A DNA stretch of 64,000 bases, taken from contig NZ_VSKL01000001.1 in NCBI RefSeq assembly GCF_008086165.1, positions 372,001 to 436,000 of the forward strand, in the 5' to 3' direction. The translations under genes and the position numbers were made by a program. Below, one piece after another: positions 18,973-28,080 of this stretch. Numbering within the stretch: position 1 is the first letter of the stretch; each line of letters begins with the position of its first letter. This DNA comes from Algorimicrobium algoritergicola (GTDB lineage: Bacteria; Bacteroidota; Bacteroidia; Flavobacteriales; Flavobacteriaceae). A model generated the notes under the pieces. That model searched no databases and was not told the origin of the DNA. It saw nothing but the letters and a program-made list of their open reading frames with translations.

Positions 18973-19093
18973 CTTATTTCTATATTTTTTAAGTTATATT
19001 CGATTAATAAAAACCTAATAATTTTTAAGTATAAAATGTATTGAAAAAATGACCATTTCACTAACTTGTGCCACTTTTTTAAAAAATTGAAAC

Positions 19094-19519
19094 ATGACAA
19101 AACAACTCATAGGAAGGGTTGATAAAATAGACTTTCCATTACTTAATTTGTTTGAAATTGATGCTAAAATAGATACAGGTGCATACACATCTGCTATTCA
19201 TTGTTCTAAAATAGTTGAGGAAAATAACACCTTGCGTTGTAAATTTTACAGCAAGGGCCATCCAAACTTTAGTGGTAAGGAAGTGGTATTTACAGAGTAC
19301 ACCCAAACGGATGTAAAAAGTAGTAATGGGTATAAGGAAAATAGATTCAAAATTAAATCTGAAGTCCTATTCTTTGGAAAAACATATAAGATTAACTTAA
19401 CTTTAAGCACGCGAGATGATATGCGATTTCCCGTATTAATTGGCAGACAATTTTTAGCTAAAAAATTTCTGGTGGACGTGGACTTGCAAAATCTATCATT
19501 TAATAAAAACCAATCATGA
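19094..19519 (+). CDS. rimB: RimB-like retropepsin-type protease (PF05618 family)
   Basis: 141 residues, no signal peptide, so cytoplasmic. The motif [14 protein letters not shown] carries the DTGA aspartic-protease triad at D27-T28-G29, and [11 protein letters not shown] near the C-terminus is the hydrophobic-Gly flap-like element of single-domain retropepsins. The family was long labelled ATP-dependent zinc protease, but no HExxH is present. Its stop overlaps the rimK start by 4 bp (ATGA). By analogy with Pseudomonas RimB, it probably acts on RimK or on glutamylated ribosomal protein S6; that is inference from family and operon. It is divergent from uvrC with about 134 bp between the start codons. 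Confidence 0.82.
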   Translation: MTKQLIGRVDKIDFPLLNLFEIDAKIDTGAYTSAIHCSKIVEENNTLRCKFYSKGHPNFSGKEVVFTEYTQTDVKSSNGYKENRFKIKSEVLFFGKTYKINLTLSTRDDMRFPVLIGRQFLAKKFLVDVDLQNLSFNKNQS

Positions 19520-20391
19520 ACATAGTTATCCTATCTAGGAACCCACATTTATATTCAACACAACGTTTGGTTGAAGAAGCAAAAAAACGCGATCATCGCG
19601 TTGAAGTTATCGACCCATTAAAGTGCGATATCATTATAGAAAAAGAAAAACCAACCATATATTATAAAGACCGTTATCTGGATTATGTGGATGCTATTAT
19701 TCCAAGAATTGGTGCGTCTATTACCTTTTACGGTTGTGCCGTTGTAAGACAATTTGAAATGATGGGTGCCTTTTCTATCGTTTCGTCTGGTTCTATTTTA
19801 CGTTCTCGCGACAAGCTAAAAAGTCTACAACTTTTAAGTAAAGCTGGAATTGGCATGCCAAAAACTGTTTTTACAAACTACTCACGTGATGCCAAAGAAG
19901 TGCTTGCTCATGTTGGTGGTGCGCCAGTAATTATAAAGTTATTAGAAGGAACACAAGGTTTGGGTGTGGTTTTAGCTGAAACTAAAAATGCAGCCGAATC
20001 TGTGTTAGAAGCATTTAATGGCTTGGAGGCGCGCGTTATTGTTCAAGAATTTATTAAAGAAGCCAAAGGTGCTGATTTACGTGCATTGGTCGTAGATGGC
20101 CAAGTAGTTGGCGCCATGAAACGACAAGGTAAAGAAGGCGAGTTTCGTTCTAATTTACACAGAGGTGGTTCAGCCAATATTATCAAATTAAGCGAAGACG
20201 AATTGCGTTTAGCTATGGAATCTGCTCGTGCTTTAAAATTACCGGTTTGTGGTGTGGATATGCTACAATCATCTAGAGGCCCTTTATTATTGGAAGTAAA
20301 CTCGACACCAGGATTGGAAGGTATTGAAGATGCAACGGGAAAGAACATTGCCAAGGCTATTATTTCGTTTATTGAGCGAAACAAAAAATAA
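19516..20391 (+). CDS. rimK: RimK-type glutamate ligase (ATP-grasp)
   Basis: 291 residues, normal length for RimK. It is an ATP-grasp enzyme that adds glutamate residues to the C-terminus of ribosomal protein S6. The N-terminal pre-ATP-grasp region begins [38 protein letters not shown] is the ATP-binding loop; [15 protein letters not shown] is the Mg2+/ATP motif with the catalytic Glu and Asn. It is translationally coupled to the upstream rimB-like gene and followed after 2 bp by an aspartoacylase-like gene. S6 itself is not encoded in the window, so the substrate assignment rests on family knowledge. Confidence 0.93.
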   Translation: MNIVILSRNPHLYSTQRLVEEAKKRDHRVEVIDPLKCDIIIEKEKPTIYYKDRYLDYVDAIIPRIGASITFYGCAVVRQFEMMGAFSIVSSGSILRSRDKLKSLQLLSKAGIGMPKTVFTNYSRDAKEVLAHVGGAPVIIKLLEGTQGLGVVLAETKNAAESVLEAFNGLEARVIVQEFIKEAKGADLRALVVDGQVVGAMKRQGKEGEFRSNLHRGGSANIIKLSEDELRLAMESARALKLPVCGVDMLQSSRGPLLLEVNSTPGLEGIEDATGKNIAKAIISFIERNKK

Positions 20392-20393
20392 AT

Positions 20394-21392
20394 ATGTCGC
20401 AAAAAATCATAACCATTTTAGGTGAAAATATTGAGCCAGGCAAAAGCTATGAGCTTAATTTTGATGTGGCTAAACTGCACACAGCATCATCTATTGATGT
20501 TCCTATAATTATAGAGCGTGCCAAAAAACCTGGCCCTACGGTTTTACTTACTGCGGGTATTCATGGTGACGAGTTAAATGGTATTGAAATTGTGCGTCAA
20601 CTCATTGCAAAAGGCATCAACAAACCGAAATGTGGAACGATTATTTGCATTCCTATTATAAATATTTTTGGCTTTATAAATTTAAGTCGGGAGTTTCCTG
20701 ATGGTCGCGATTTAAATCGGGTTTTTCCTGGTTTAAAAAATGGATCTTTAGCCAGTAGAGTTGCTTATAAACTAGTAAATGAAGTGTTAAATCAAGCTGA
20801 TTATGTACTTGATTTTCACACGGGAGGTGCTGGTCGTTTTAATGCACCGCAAGTACGTATTGCTAAAAACAGCACCAGACTAGATGCTTTAGCTAAAACC
20901 TTTGGCGCACCCTTTATTTTATATTCCAAAAATTTAAAAAAATCATTTAGAGAAACGGCTTATAAAGCTGGAATTGCTACGTTATTATTTGAAGGCGGAA
21001 AATCGCATCATATAGATATAAATATAACCAATACAGGCGTAAATGGTGCCAAACGTGTTTTACATAGTTTGGGCATGTTGGGTTCTAAATTTAAAGTAAC
21101 CGAGCCCAAACAAAAACCGGTGTTTATTATGGCCAGTAAATGGCAACGAGCCAATTATTCAGGCATGTTCAAAGCTTCAGTTGCTACGGGAACCAAAGTA
21201 AAAAAAGATGATATTCTTGGGAACATTACCGATCCTTACGGAAAGTTTAATCACTTTGTACGGGCTAATAGTTCGGGATATATTATTAATGTGAATGAAT
21301 CGCCATTGGTTTATCAAGGTGATGCCTTATTTCATATTACAGCACGTTTAAAGCAGCATCATCTTAAACAGGTTGAAAATGACGAAATCTGA
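20394..21392 (+). CDS. Succinylglutamate desuccinylase/aspartoacylase family protein
   Basis: 332 residues. It is a zinc carboxypeptidase-fold hydrolase (M14-like): GIHGDELNG supplies the HxxE zinc ligands, GRDLNRVFPG the substrate Arg/Asn block, and LDFHTGGAGR the third zinc ligand His. The C-terminal part (about 240-330) is a beta-rich domain with ASKWQRANYSG and NSSGYIINV. The family removes acyl groups from amino acids or cleaves C-terminal-type amide bonds. Being 2 bp after rimK and with rimB just before, it plausibly trims glutamate tails or related glutamyl amides; the actual substrate is unknown. It overlaps the next gene by 14-20 bp. Confidence 0.88.
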   Translation: MSQKIITILGENIEPGKSYELNFDVAKLHTASSIDVPIIIERAKKPGPTVLLTAGIHGDELNGIEIVRQLIAKGINKPKCGTIICIPIINIFGFINLSREFPDGRDLNRVFPGLKNGSLASRVAYKLVNEVLNQADYVLDFHTGGAGRFNAPQVRIAKNSTRLDALAKTFGAPFILYSKNLKKSFRETAYKAGIATLLFEGGKSHHIDINITNTGVNGAKRVLHSLGMLGSKFKVTEPKQKPVFIMASKWQRANYSGMFKASVATGTKVKKDDILGNITDPYGKFNHFVRANSSGYIINVNESPLVYQGDALFHITARLKQHHLKQVENDEI

Positions 21393-21942
21393 ATTACGAA
21401 AAATATACAAACAAAAACGGCAAGCACTTTCAACAGAAACGATTGACGATTTAAGTCTTCAAATTGCAAACAACCTTTTAGAAATGCCAATTTGGGAGAA
21501 TTTATACTACCATATTTTTCTGTCCATTACCGAACTAAAAGAAATTAACACGGATTATATTTTAAGTATTCTTTCGGGAAAAGACAAACATACAATCATA
21601 TCAAAAAGTAATTTTCAAACCACTAAATTGACGCATTTTTTATTGACAGATGCTACAATCATTAAAAAAAACGCCTACAGTATTCCAGAACCTATTGATG
21701 GTATTCCTATAGCTTCAAATGTTATAGATGTGGTATTTATTCCGTTATTAGCATTTGACAAGCAAGGTCATCGTGTAGGTTACGGAAAAGGTTTTTATGA
21801 TGGTTTTCTGAAAGATTGTAAACCAGAAACGATTAAAATAGGTCTTTCTTTTTTTGAAGCCGAAAACCAGATTGAAGGCATTTTTGAAAACGATGTGCCT
21901 TTGGATTTTTGTGTCACGCCAACTAAAACATATCAATTTTAG
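21379..21942 (+). CDS. 5-formyltetrahydrofolate cyclo-ligase
   Basis: About 187 residues from ATG at 21379; a TTG at 21373 in frame would add two residues. It converts 5-formyl-THF to 5,10-methenyl-THF with ATP. The N-terminal RKIYKQKRQAL basic motif and the C-terminal DVVFIPLLAFDKQGHRVGYG and GKGFYDGFL signatures are intact. The start lies inside the aspartoacylase-like gene, so it is the last, translationally coupled gene of the rim operon. Its stop overlaps the stop of the converging M23 gene by a few bases, leaving no room for a separate terminator. Its presence with glutamate-tail enzymes may be coincidental. Confidence 0.93.
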   Translation: MTKSELRKIYKQKRQALSTETIDDLSLQIANNLLEMPIWENLYYHIFLSITELKEINTDYILSILSGKDKHTIISKSNFQTTKLTHFLLTDATIIKKNAYSIPEPIDGIPIASNVIDVVFIPLLAFDKQGHRVGYGKGFYDGFLKDCKPETIKIGLSFFEAENQIEGIFENDVPLDFCVTPTKTYQF

Positions 21943-22760
21943 TCATATAACCGTTCATATTCTGTTTTTTCTGTTAGAAATTGAATAGGACGATCTTCAC
22001 TAATTTTGAATTTTGTTTCCAGTGTTTTTCTGCCTTTTAAGGTTTGAATAAAGACAACGAAATGCAAATGTGGTCCTGTAGACCAACCTACATTTCCACT
22101 TTCAGCAATAAACTGGTTTTTTTCAACAACATCACCTTTCTTTACTTTAGCGCCTTTCCGTTTTATATGTGTGTATTCGGCAAAAGTACCATCGTCATGG
22201 TAAACAATAATTTTATTATTAAAATCCTTGCAATCCCGCGTTGTACAATTTTTACTAAATTTATCTACAACCTCTATAACCAAACCACCGCGAGCAGCAA
22301 GAATTGGAGTACCAATTGGCATGGAAAAATCTAAAGCATTCTCATTAGCATGAGATGATTTGCCATTATATCCTTGAGAAAGCATATAAGCTTCACCTTT
22401 ATTGAAGGGCAAAGCGTATGCATATTCTATTTCGTAATCCTTTAAATTATGGTCACCATAATTATAGGTCGTACTTCCACTAACACCATATTTTCCTTTT
22501 TTAATTTGTGTTAAGGTTGTTAGCTTAATGTTTGTAGTGTTTGCAGGGAGCAGGAATATTTTATCATTCCCTTCAGAAGATTTTAAATTTTTTAATTTAA
22601 AACTAACTTGAATTGACACTGGAATGGGTTCATTGTTATCAACATAAAATTCATAACCGTTTTCTATGTTTTCATAGCGTGACGTCACATCTAACTGCGC
22701 ATATAAACATGCTGAAATAAGACATGACCAGATCAAAAAACTAATTTTTACTAAATTCAT
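21939..22760 (-). CDS. Secreted M23-family metallopeptidase
   Basis: 273 residues with a signal peptide (about 1-22, ending CLYAQ). The mature N-terminal region (about 25-125) is a beta domain without a recognised name. The LytM/M23 domain at about 125-250 has all metal and catalytic residues: SSHANENALDFSMPIGTPI (first His...Asp), EYTHIKRKGAKVKKG, and canonical GPHLHFVVF (HxH). It is expected to cut peptidoglycan peptide cross-links in the periplasm. It has the standard HLHF motif, unlike the paralogous lipoprotein at 9164-10450. It converges on the 5-FCL gene with overlapping stops; lspA lies upstream on the same strand after 49 bp. Confidence 0.92.
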   Translation of the reverse strand: MNLVKISFLIWSCLISACLYAQLDVTSRYENIENGYEFYVDNNEPIPVSIQVSFKLKNLKSSEGNDKIFLLPANTTNIKLTTLTQIKKGKYGVSGSTTYNYGDHNLKDYEIEYAYALPFNKGEAYMLSQGYNGKSSHANENALDFSMPIGTPILAARGGLVIEVVDKFSKNCTTRDCKDFNNKIIVYHDDGTFAEYTHIKRKGAKVKKGDVVEKNQFIAESGNVGWSTGPHLHFVVFIQTLKGRKTLETKFKISEDRPIQFLTEKTEYERLYD

Positions 22761-22809
22761 GTTTCAAGTTTTTGAATAGATTTTTTTATACATTATCAAA
22801 TAAACCCAA

Positions 22810-23427
22810 TTAAGCAAACGCGCGTTTATTAAAAACAATTAGCAACCCAAATCCTGTACTAATAGCCATATCAGCTACATTAAAAACGGGTTCAAAGAAG
22901 GTGAAATATTCACCACCATAAAAAGGTAACCAATCTGGTAAATACCCTTTCCATAAAGGAAAATACAACATGTCTACTACTTTACCATGCAAAAGGCTAT
23001 CATAGCCACCAGAAGCAGGCATAAAGCTGGCTACTTGGCCATAACTATCACCGAATAATACACCGTAAAATACGGAATCGATTATATTCCCCATGGCACC
23101 CGCAAAAATAAGCGCTACAGCCCAAATCAGTATTTGTGACTGCTGCTTTTTTGTAGCATCATACAACCAATAACCAATTCCAAAAATAGCCACTATCCTG
23201 AATAAAGTTAAAGAAATTTTTGCTGTTCTGTCTGATATAAAGCTGACAAAATCACTAATCTTGGTACCCCAAGCCATGCCATCATTTTCAATGAAATAAA
23301 TTTTAAACCAACTAAAAACAGGTATATCTTCACCTAAAACAAAATGGGTTTTTATGTATATTTTACTCACTTGATCTATCAGTAAAATGAGAATTATAAA
23401 AAGAATGGATTTTTTTAAAGACATCAT
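22810..23427 (-). CDS. lspA: Lipoprotein signal peptidase (signal peptidase II)
   Basis: About 205 residues from ATG at 23427 or the adjacent ATG at 23424. It cleaves diacylated prolipoproteins before the Cys, in the inner membrane. Four hydrophobic segments are present, with the N-terminal LIDQVSK motif, IENDGMAWG, and the two catalytic aspartates in AGAMGNIIDSVF and FNVADMAIS. The insert of about 35 residues around GYDSLLHGKVVDMLYFP is common in Bacteroidota LspA. A GTG at 23466 extends the frame but gives a non-typical N-terminus and coincides with a TATTTTTG promoter element, so the internal ATG is preferred. The lipoproteins in this window are likely substrates. Confidence 0.95.
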   Translation of the reverse strand: MMSLKKSILFIILILLIDQVSKIYIKTHFVLGEDIPVFSWFKIYFIENDGMAWGTKISDFVSFISDRTAKISLTLFRIVAIFGIGYWLYDATKKQQSQILIWAVALIFAGAMGNIIDSVFYGVLFGDSYGQVASFMPASGGYDSLLHGKVVDMLYFPLWKGYLPDWLPFYGGEYFTFFEPVFNVADMAISTGFGLLIVFNKRAFA

Positions 23428-23465
23428 ATTTTCTAGTTCTGAAAAACTATTTTGAAATTGAAGCA

Positions 23466-23473
23466 CAAAAATA
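23466..23473 (-). promoter_or_regulatory. Putative -7 element for lspA
   Basis: TATTTTTG on the minus strand matches TAnnTTTG and lies 39 bp upstream of the chosen lspA ATG. Confidence 0.4.
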
Positions 23474-23479
23474 GCACTA

Positions 23480-24103
23480 TTATTGGGTTTTTGTTACGCT
23501 AATATTTCCGTTTATGGAATTCAATGATATTTGATTTGTTCCTAAAGGCATTTTATCTTGTACAATAGTTCCTTTCTTCGTGTTTAAATCTAATTTCCCC
23601 GAACGTGTTTCCAATTCTATATTTCCATGCAAGGTATCCACTTGTAAATCACCCGAATATTTATGGGCTGAAAAATGACCATTTAATAATTCAGCAATTA
23701 GAAACTTATAATTACCAATAACGACAACAGACGCAATATCACTTGTAATAATGACCGTTAAATTTTCAGGGATTTCTAATGTTAGCTCAATAGATATTTT
23801 TTTATGAGCAGCCAATTTATCATCTGGTTTCACAAATAAAGGTTGGTATGCGCTTCCAATAAAAAGGGTTTGATTTTCATGTCGCGTTTGCAATACAATT
23901 TGTTCATTATTCTCACCTTCAACCTGCAGGCTCATTGTGATAACTTGTACTGGTTTTGCAGATATTTTTATTTTAAAAATGGTATTTCCTGCAACATCAA
24001 TTGTTGAAATTTCAGAGGCATCTATAATCCGTTGCATCCCTTTTTGACTAAATACAGGTGCAGAAAGCAAAATTACCAAAAGGATTGTGGATACGATTTT
24101 CAT
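23480..24103 (-). CDS. Secreted beta-rich protein, DUF4097-like
   Basis: 207 residues with a signal peptide (about 1-19, ending PVFSQ). The rest is predicted all-beta, with short repeating strands in the C-terminal half (GDLQVDTLHGNIELETRSGKL, in part) that resemble the right-handed parallel-beta pattern of DUF4097/adhesin-like proteins. No catalytic motif is visible. It lies between a terminator after the DksA-like gene and lspA, with a 52-bp gap to lspA. The function is unknown; the family label is tentative. Confidence 0.65.
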   Translation of the reverse strand: MKIVSTILLVILLSAPVFSQKGMQRIIDASEISTIDVAGNTIFKIKISAKPVQVITMSLQVEGENNEQIVLQTRHENQTLFIGSAYQPLFVKPDDKLAAHKKISIELTLEIPENLTVIITSDIASVVVIGNYKFLIAELLNGHFSAHKYSGDLQVDTLHGNIELETRSGKLDLNTKKGTIVQDKMPLGTNQISLNSINGNISVTKTQ

Positions 24104-24110
24104 AAAACTA

Positions 24111-24140
24111 AAAACGCTCCAATAGAGATTGAAGCGTTTA
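24111..24140 (-). terminator. Intrinsic terminator after the DksA-like gene
   Basis: AAACGCT and CAAT arms pair with ATTG and AGCGTTT around a 4-nt loop with one internal mismatch. The minus-strand exit is TTTTT. It lies 22 bp past the stop of the DksA-like gene and ends the ileS transcript. Confidence 0.75.
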
Positions 24141-24162
24141 TTATTATTTAAACAAGTGAATT

Positions 24163-24546
24163 TTATTGTTGCATATTTTTTGCTTCAATACTCAACGTAG
24201 CATGAGGCACCAATTTTAAACGCTCTTTGGCTATTAATTTATTGGTTACGCGACATACACCATAGGTTTTATTCTCAATACGAATTAATGCGTTTTTTAA
24301 ATCGCGAATAAATTTTTCTTGACGAATAGCTAATTGTGCATTCGCTTCCTTACTCATGGTTTCGCTTCCTTCCTCAAATGCTTTAAATGTTGGCGATGTA
24401 TCATCGGTTCCATTATTTAAATCGTTCATATAAGCACTTTTTATAAGCTCCAAATCATGTGTTGCTTTTTCTATTTTCTCTTGTATAATCGTTTTGAATT
24501 CAGCTAAATCTTTATCTGAATATCTAACATTCATATCTTCTCCCAT
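24163..24546 (-). CDS. TraR/DksA-family protein without a C4 zinc finger
   Basis: 127 residues from ATG 24544-24546, which starts 4 bp after the ileS stop; a second ATG at 24534 is possible. Residues 8-80 are strongly helical and coiled-coil-like (DLAEFKTIIQEKIEKATHDLEL), as in DksA, which inserts a coiled coil into the RNA polymerase secondary channel. The C-terminal part reads YGVCRVTNKLIAKERLKLVPHAT, the zinc-finger region of DksA, but only one Cys remains, so a C4 site cannot form. This reduced form is widespread in Flavobacteria to my knowledge. It probably modulates transcription; effects are not predictable. Confidence 0.82.
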   Translation of the reverse strand: MGEDMNVRYSDKDLAEFKTIIQEKIEKATHDLELIKSAYMNDLNNGTDDTSPTFKAFEEGSETMSKEANAQLAIRQEKFIRDLKNALIRIENKTYGVCRVTNKLIAKERLKLVPHATLSIEAKNMQQ

Positions 24547-24550
24547 ATTC

Positions 24551-27500
24551 TTAATGTTTATTAATGGACAATCTGGTTGTAATTGCATCAAACGCAATTT
24601 CTATACCATCTTCAATTTTATCTTTTAATTCTAAAGTTTCGGTTAAGGTTTCTGCTTTAATATACGCTAAATTTTCAGCAACTGCCTCTAAAATTTCATC
24701 ATGCTTTTGAATAGAAACACTAATTCTATCTGTTACTTCAAAACCTGAATCTTTCCGTAAATTTTGAATGCGGTTAACAAGCTCACGTGCTATACCTTCA
24801 TAACGTAATTCTTCAGAAATTGTTACATCTAAAGCAACGGTTAAGGCACCTTCATTTGCTACTAACCAACCTTCAATATCTTGTGAGGTAATTTCCACAT
24901 CTGCGCGTTCTAAAGTAATGCTTTTTCCGTTAATTTCAACATCAATTTCACCCTTTTGCTCGATTATTTTAATATGATTTGCATCAAACTGCTGTATGGT
25001 ATTCGCTATCAACTTCATGTCTTTTCCAAAACGAGGCCCTAATGTTTTGAAATTGGGTTTGATTTGCTTCACCAAAATTTCAGAAGCATCTTCTAAAATC
25101 TCAATTTCTTTAATGTTTACTTCATGTTTGATAAGATCTGCAACAGCTAGAATTTCTTCCTTTTGTTGTTCATTATCCACAGGAATCATAATTTTCTGCA
25201 AGGGCTGACGCACCTTAATTTTTTCTTTAGCACGTAAGGACAACACTAAAGATGAAATGGTTTGAGCAGCTTCCATTTTTCGCTCTAAAGATTTATCAAC
25301 GAAACGCGCATCAAATTTTGGAAAGTCAGCTAAATGCACACTTTCAAAGGTTTCTTTATTAGTCACCGCATTTAAATCCATATACAGCCTATCCATAAAG
25401 AATGGTGCAATTGGTGCTGCTAATTTAGCAATAGTCACCATACAGGTATAAAGCGTTTGGTAGGCAGATATTTTATCAGTTTGGTAATCGCCTTTCCAAA
25501 AGCGTCTTCTACTTAAACGTACATACCAATTACTCACGTAATCTTGTGTGAAATCGGAAATAGCACGAGCCGCTCTTGTTGGCTCATATTCTTCGTAAAA
25601 TGTATCTACTTTTTGAATGAGTGTATGTAATTCCGAAAGAATCCAGCGGTCTAATTCTGGACGCTCTTCTAATGGAATTTCAGCTTCTTCGTACGTGAAT
25701 TTATCTAAATTAGTATATAAACTAAAAAACGAATAGGTGTTGTAAAGTGTTCCGAAGAATTTACGTTTCACCTCTTCAATGCCTTCTAAATCGAATTTTA
25801 AATTATCCCACGGATTGGCGTTCGCAATCATATACCAACGTGTGGCATCTGCTCCGTAAGTTGATAAGGTTTCAAACGGATCAGCTGCATTACCTAAACG
25901 TTTGGACATTTTCTGACCATTTTTATCTAAAACGAGTCCGTTAGAAACGACATTTTTATAAGCAACCGAATCGAACACCATGGTGCCAATTGCGTGAAGC
26001 GTATAAAACCAACCTCTGGTTTGATCGACACCTTCAGCTATAAAATCAGCAGGAAAGGATTCGTTATTATCAATTTTTTCTTTATTCTCAAATGGGTAAT
26101 GCCATTGTGCATAGGGCATGGAGCCCGAATCGAACCAAACATCAATTAAATCTGACTCACGATTCATAGGTTCTCCTGATGGTGACACCAAAACAATGTC
26201 ATCAACAATATTTTTATGCAAATCGATTTTCGCATAGTTTTCATCCGAATTATTTCCGATTTCAAAATCTTCAAAAATATCTTTTGAAAGCACACCAGCT
26301 TCAACAGCTTTTGCCATTTCAGCTTTTAATTCTTCAACCGAACCAATACAAATTTCTTCTTTCCCATCTTCTGTACGCCAAATTGGTAATGGAATTCCCC
26401 AATAGCGGGAACGGGATAAATTCCAATCGTTCGCATTGGCTAACCAATTTCCAAAACGACCAGTTCCAGTAGATTTTGGTTTCCAGTTTATGGTTTCGTT
26501 CAATTCAAACATTCTGTCCTTAACATCGGTAACTTTTATAAACCAAGAATCTAATGGATAGTATAGAATTGGTTTATCAGTTCGCCAGCAATTTGGATAA
26601 CTGTGCTTGTATTTCTCAACCTTAAAGGCTTTATTTTCTTCTTTTAATTTAATGGCTAGTTCCACATCTATAGAACGTTCTGGTGCTTCACCATCAGCAT
26701 AGTATTCGTTTTTTACATATTTACCAGCATATTCGCCCATTTCTGGACGGAATTTACCTTGCAAATTAACCAATGGCACTAAATTTCCATTTTCATCTTT
26801 TACTAACAATGGTGGAATTTCTGGTGTGGCTTGTTTAGCTACCAAGGCATCATCTGCTCCAAAGGTTGGTGCAGTATGCACAATTCCGGTTCCATCTTCA
26901 GTAGTTACAAAATCACCCGAAATAATACGGAATGCATTTTCAGGATTATCATTTGGTAAGGCATATGGTAATAATTGTTCATAGGTAATACCTACCAAAT
27001 CGGTACCTTTAAATTCTTTAACTACGAAATATGGTATTTTCTTATCACCAGATTTATAGTCTAATAATTCCGGTTTAGTTTCAACATGTTTAAATCTCCC
27101 ATCAAATTGATTGTTAACCAGTGGTTTTGCCAACACAACATTTATAGGTTCAAACGTATATTGGTTATAGGTTTCAACTAACACATAATCAATTTTTGGT
27201 CCAACCGTTAAAGCTGTATTACTTGGTAAGGTCCAAGGTGTCGTTGTCCAAGCTAGAAAGTAAATATCGCCTTCATTCTTTAAGAAATCTGGCAATGAAT
27301 TTTCATTTGCTTTAAACTGTGCTACAACCGTTGTATCTGTAACATCTTGATAAGTCCCTGGTTGGTTTAACTCATGCGAGCTCAATCCTGTTCCTGCTTT
27401 TGGAGAGTATGGCTGAATGGTATAGCCTTTATAAATTAAGCTTTTATTATAAATTTCTTTTAATAACCACCAAACCGATTCCATGTATTTTGGGTCGTAG

Positions 27501-27955
27501 GTAACATACGGATTGTCCATATCTACCCAGTAGCCCATTTTTTCAGTCAGGTCGTTCCAAACGTCTGTATAACGCATAACCGCTTTACGGCAAGCTGCAT
27601 TGTAGTCTTCCACTGAAATGGTTTTACCAATATCTTCTTTGGTAATGCCTAATTCCTTTTCAACACCCAACTCAATAGGTAAACCATGTGTATCCCATCC
27701 AGCTTTACGTTTAACTTGATAGCCTTTCATGGTTTTATAACGTGGGAAAATATCTTTAATAGCACGTGCTAAAACGTGGTGTACACCAGGCAATCCGTTT
27801 GCTGAAGGTGGTCCTTCAAAAAACACAAACGGTTCAGCACCTTCACGGGTTGTGACACTTTTTTCAAATACGTTATGTTGTTTCCAATAATCAAGGATAT
27901 CATCTGCTACTTTTGGCAAGTCAAGTCCTTTGTATTCAGGGAATTTATTACTCAT
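24551..27955 (-). CDS. ileS: Isoleucyl-tRNA synthetase, IleRS2-like, with GVHH motif
   Basis: 1134 residues from ATG 27953-27955 (MSNKFPEYK); an ATG four codons earlier is possible. It charges tRNA-Ile with isoleucine. The signature-1 region reads ANGLPGVHHVLARAIKD, so residues 57-60 are G-V-H-H where HxGH is expected. The KMSKR loop is intact (GQKMSKRLGN), as are the editing-domain motif GTGIVHTAPTFGADD and WFDSGSMPYAQWHYPF. Length and C-terminal domain fit the eukaryotic-like type 2 IleRS. The reading frame is intact with no sign of decay. The DksA-like gene follows after 4 bp, so the two are cotranscribed. Confidence 0.97.
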   Translation of the reverse strand: MSNKFPEYKGLDLPKVADDILDYWKQHNVFEKSVTTREGAEPFVFFEGPPSANGLPGVHHVLARAIKDIFPRYKTMKGYQVKRKAGWDTHGLPIELGVEKELGITKEDIGKTISVEDYNAACRKAVMRYTDVWNDLTEKMGYWVDMDNPYVTYDPKYMESVWWLLKEIYNKSLIYKGYTIQPYSPKAGTGLSSHELNQPGTYQDVTDTTVVAQFKANENSLPDFLKNEGDIYFLAWTTTPWTLPSNTALTVGPKIDYVLVETYNQYTFEPINVVLAKPLVNNQFDGRFKHVETKPELLDYKSGDKKIPYFVVKEFKGTDLVGITYEQLLPYALPNDNPENAFRIISGDFVTTEDGTGIVHTAPTFGADDALVAKQATPEIPPLLVKDENGNLVPLVNLQGKFRPEMGEYAGKYVKNEYYADGEAPERSIDVELAIKLKEENKAFKVEKYKHSYPNCWRTDKPILYYPLDSWFIKVTDVKDRMFELNETINWKPKSTGTGRFGNWLANANDWNLSRSRYWGIPLPIWRTEDGKEEICIGSVEELKAEMAKAVEAGVLSKDIFEDFEIGNNSDENYAKIDLHKNIVDDIVLVSPSGEPMNRESDLIDVWFDSGSMPYAQWHYPFENKEKIDNNESFPADFIAEGVDQTRGWFYTLHAIGTMVFDSVAYKNVVSNGLVLDKNGQKMSKRLGNAADPFETLSTYGADATRWYMIANANPWDNLKFDLEGIEEVKRKFFGTLYNTYSFFSLYTNLDKFTYEEAEIPLEERPELDRWILSELHTLIQKVDTFYEEYEPTRAARAISDFTQDYVSNWYVRLSRRRFWKGDYQTDKISAYQTLYTCMVTIAKLAAPIAPFFMDRLYMDLNAVTNKETFESVHLADFPKFDARFVDKSLERKMEAAQTISSLVLSLRAKEKIKVRQPLQKIMIPVDNEQQKEEILAVADLIKHEVNIKEIEILEDASEILVKQIKPNFKTLGPRFGKDMKLIANTIQQFDANHIKIIEQKGEIDVEINGKSITLERADVEITSQDIEGWLVANEGALTVALDVTISEELRYEGIARELVNRIQNLRKDSGFEVTDRISVSIQKHDEILEAVAENLAYIKAETLTETLELKDKIEDGIEIAFDAITTRLSINKH

Positions 27956-28080
27956 AATTTCGTTCATTCGTTTCGACCTGCGAAATTAATGATTTTTAGG
28001 AAAATAGACATTGAAAAAGTGGTGAAATCCCTATTTTAAAATGAGACTTAACGTTCAGTATAGATATATTAGGTATTTAA

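Noticed and set aside
18960-19100. Longer uvrC N-terminus
   Set aside because: The extra residues are not UvrC-like and a -7 element lies right before the ATG at 18959.
20043-20402. 119-codon minus-strand ORF opposite rimK
   Set aside because: Antisense shadow of a strongly conserved ATP-grasp gene.
22044-22334. 96-codon plus-strand ORF opposite the M23 peptidase
   Set aside because: Overlaps the catalytic region of an intact gene; no independent support.
26179-26472. 97-codon plus-strand ORF inside ileS
   Set aside because: Leu/Gln-rich antisense translation, typical shadow of an AT-rich coding region.
27776-27787. IleRS motif change as a sequencing error or pseudogene
   Set aside because: The swap needs several base changes and the 1134-codon frame and all other motifs are intact.
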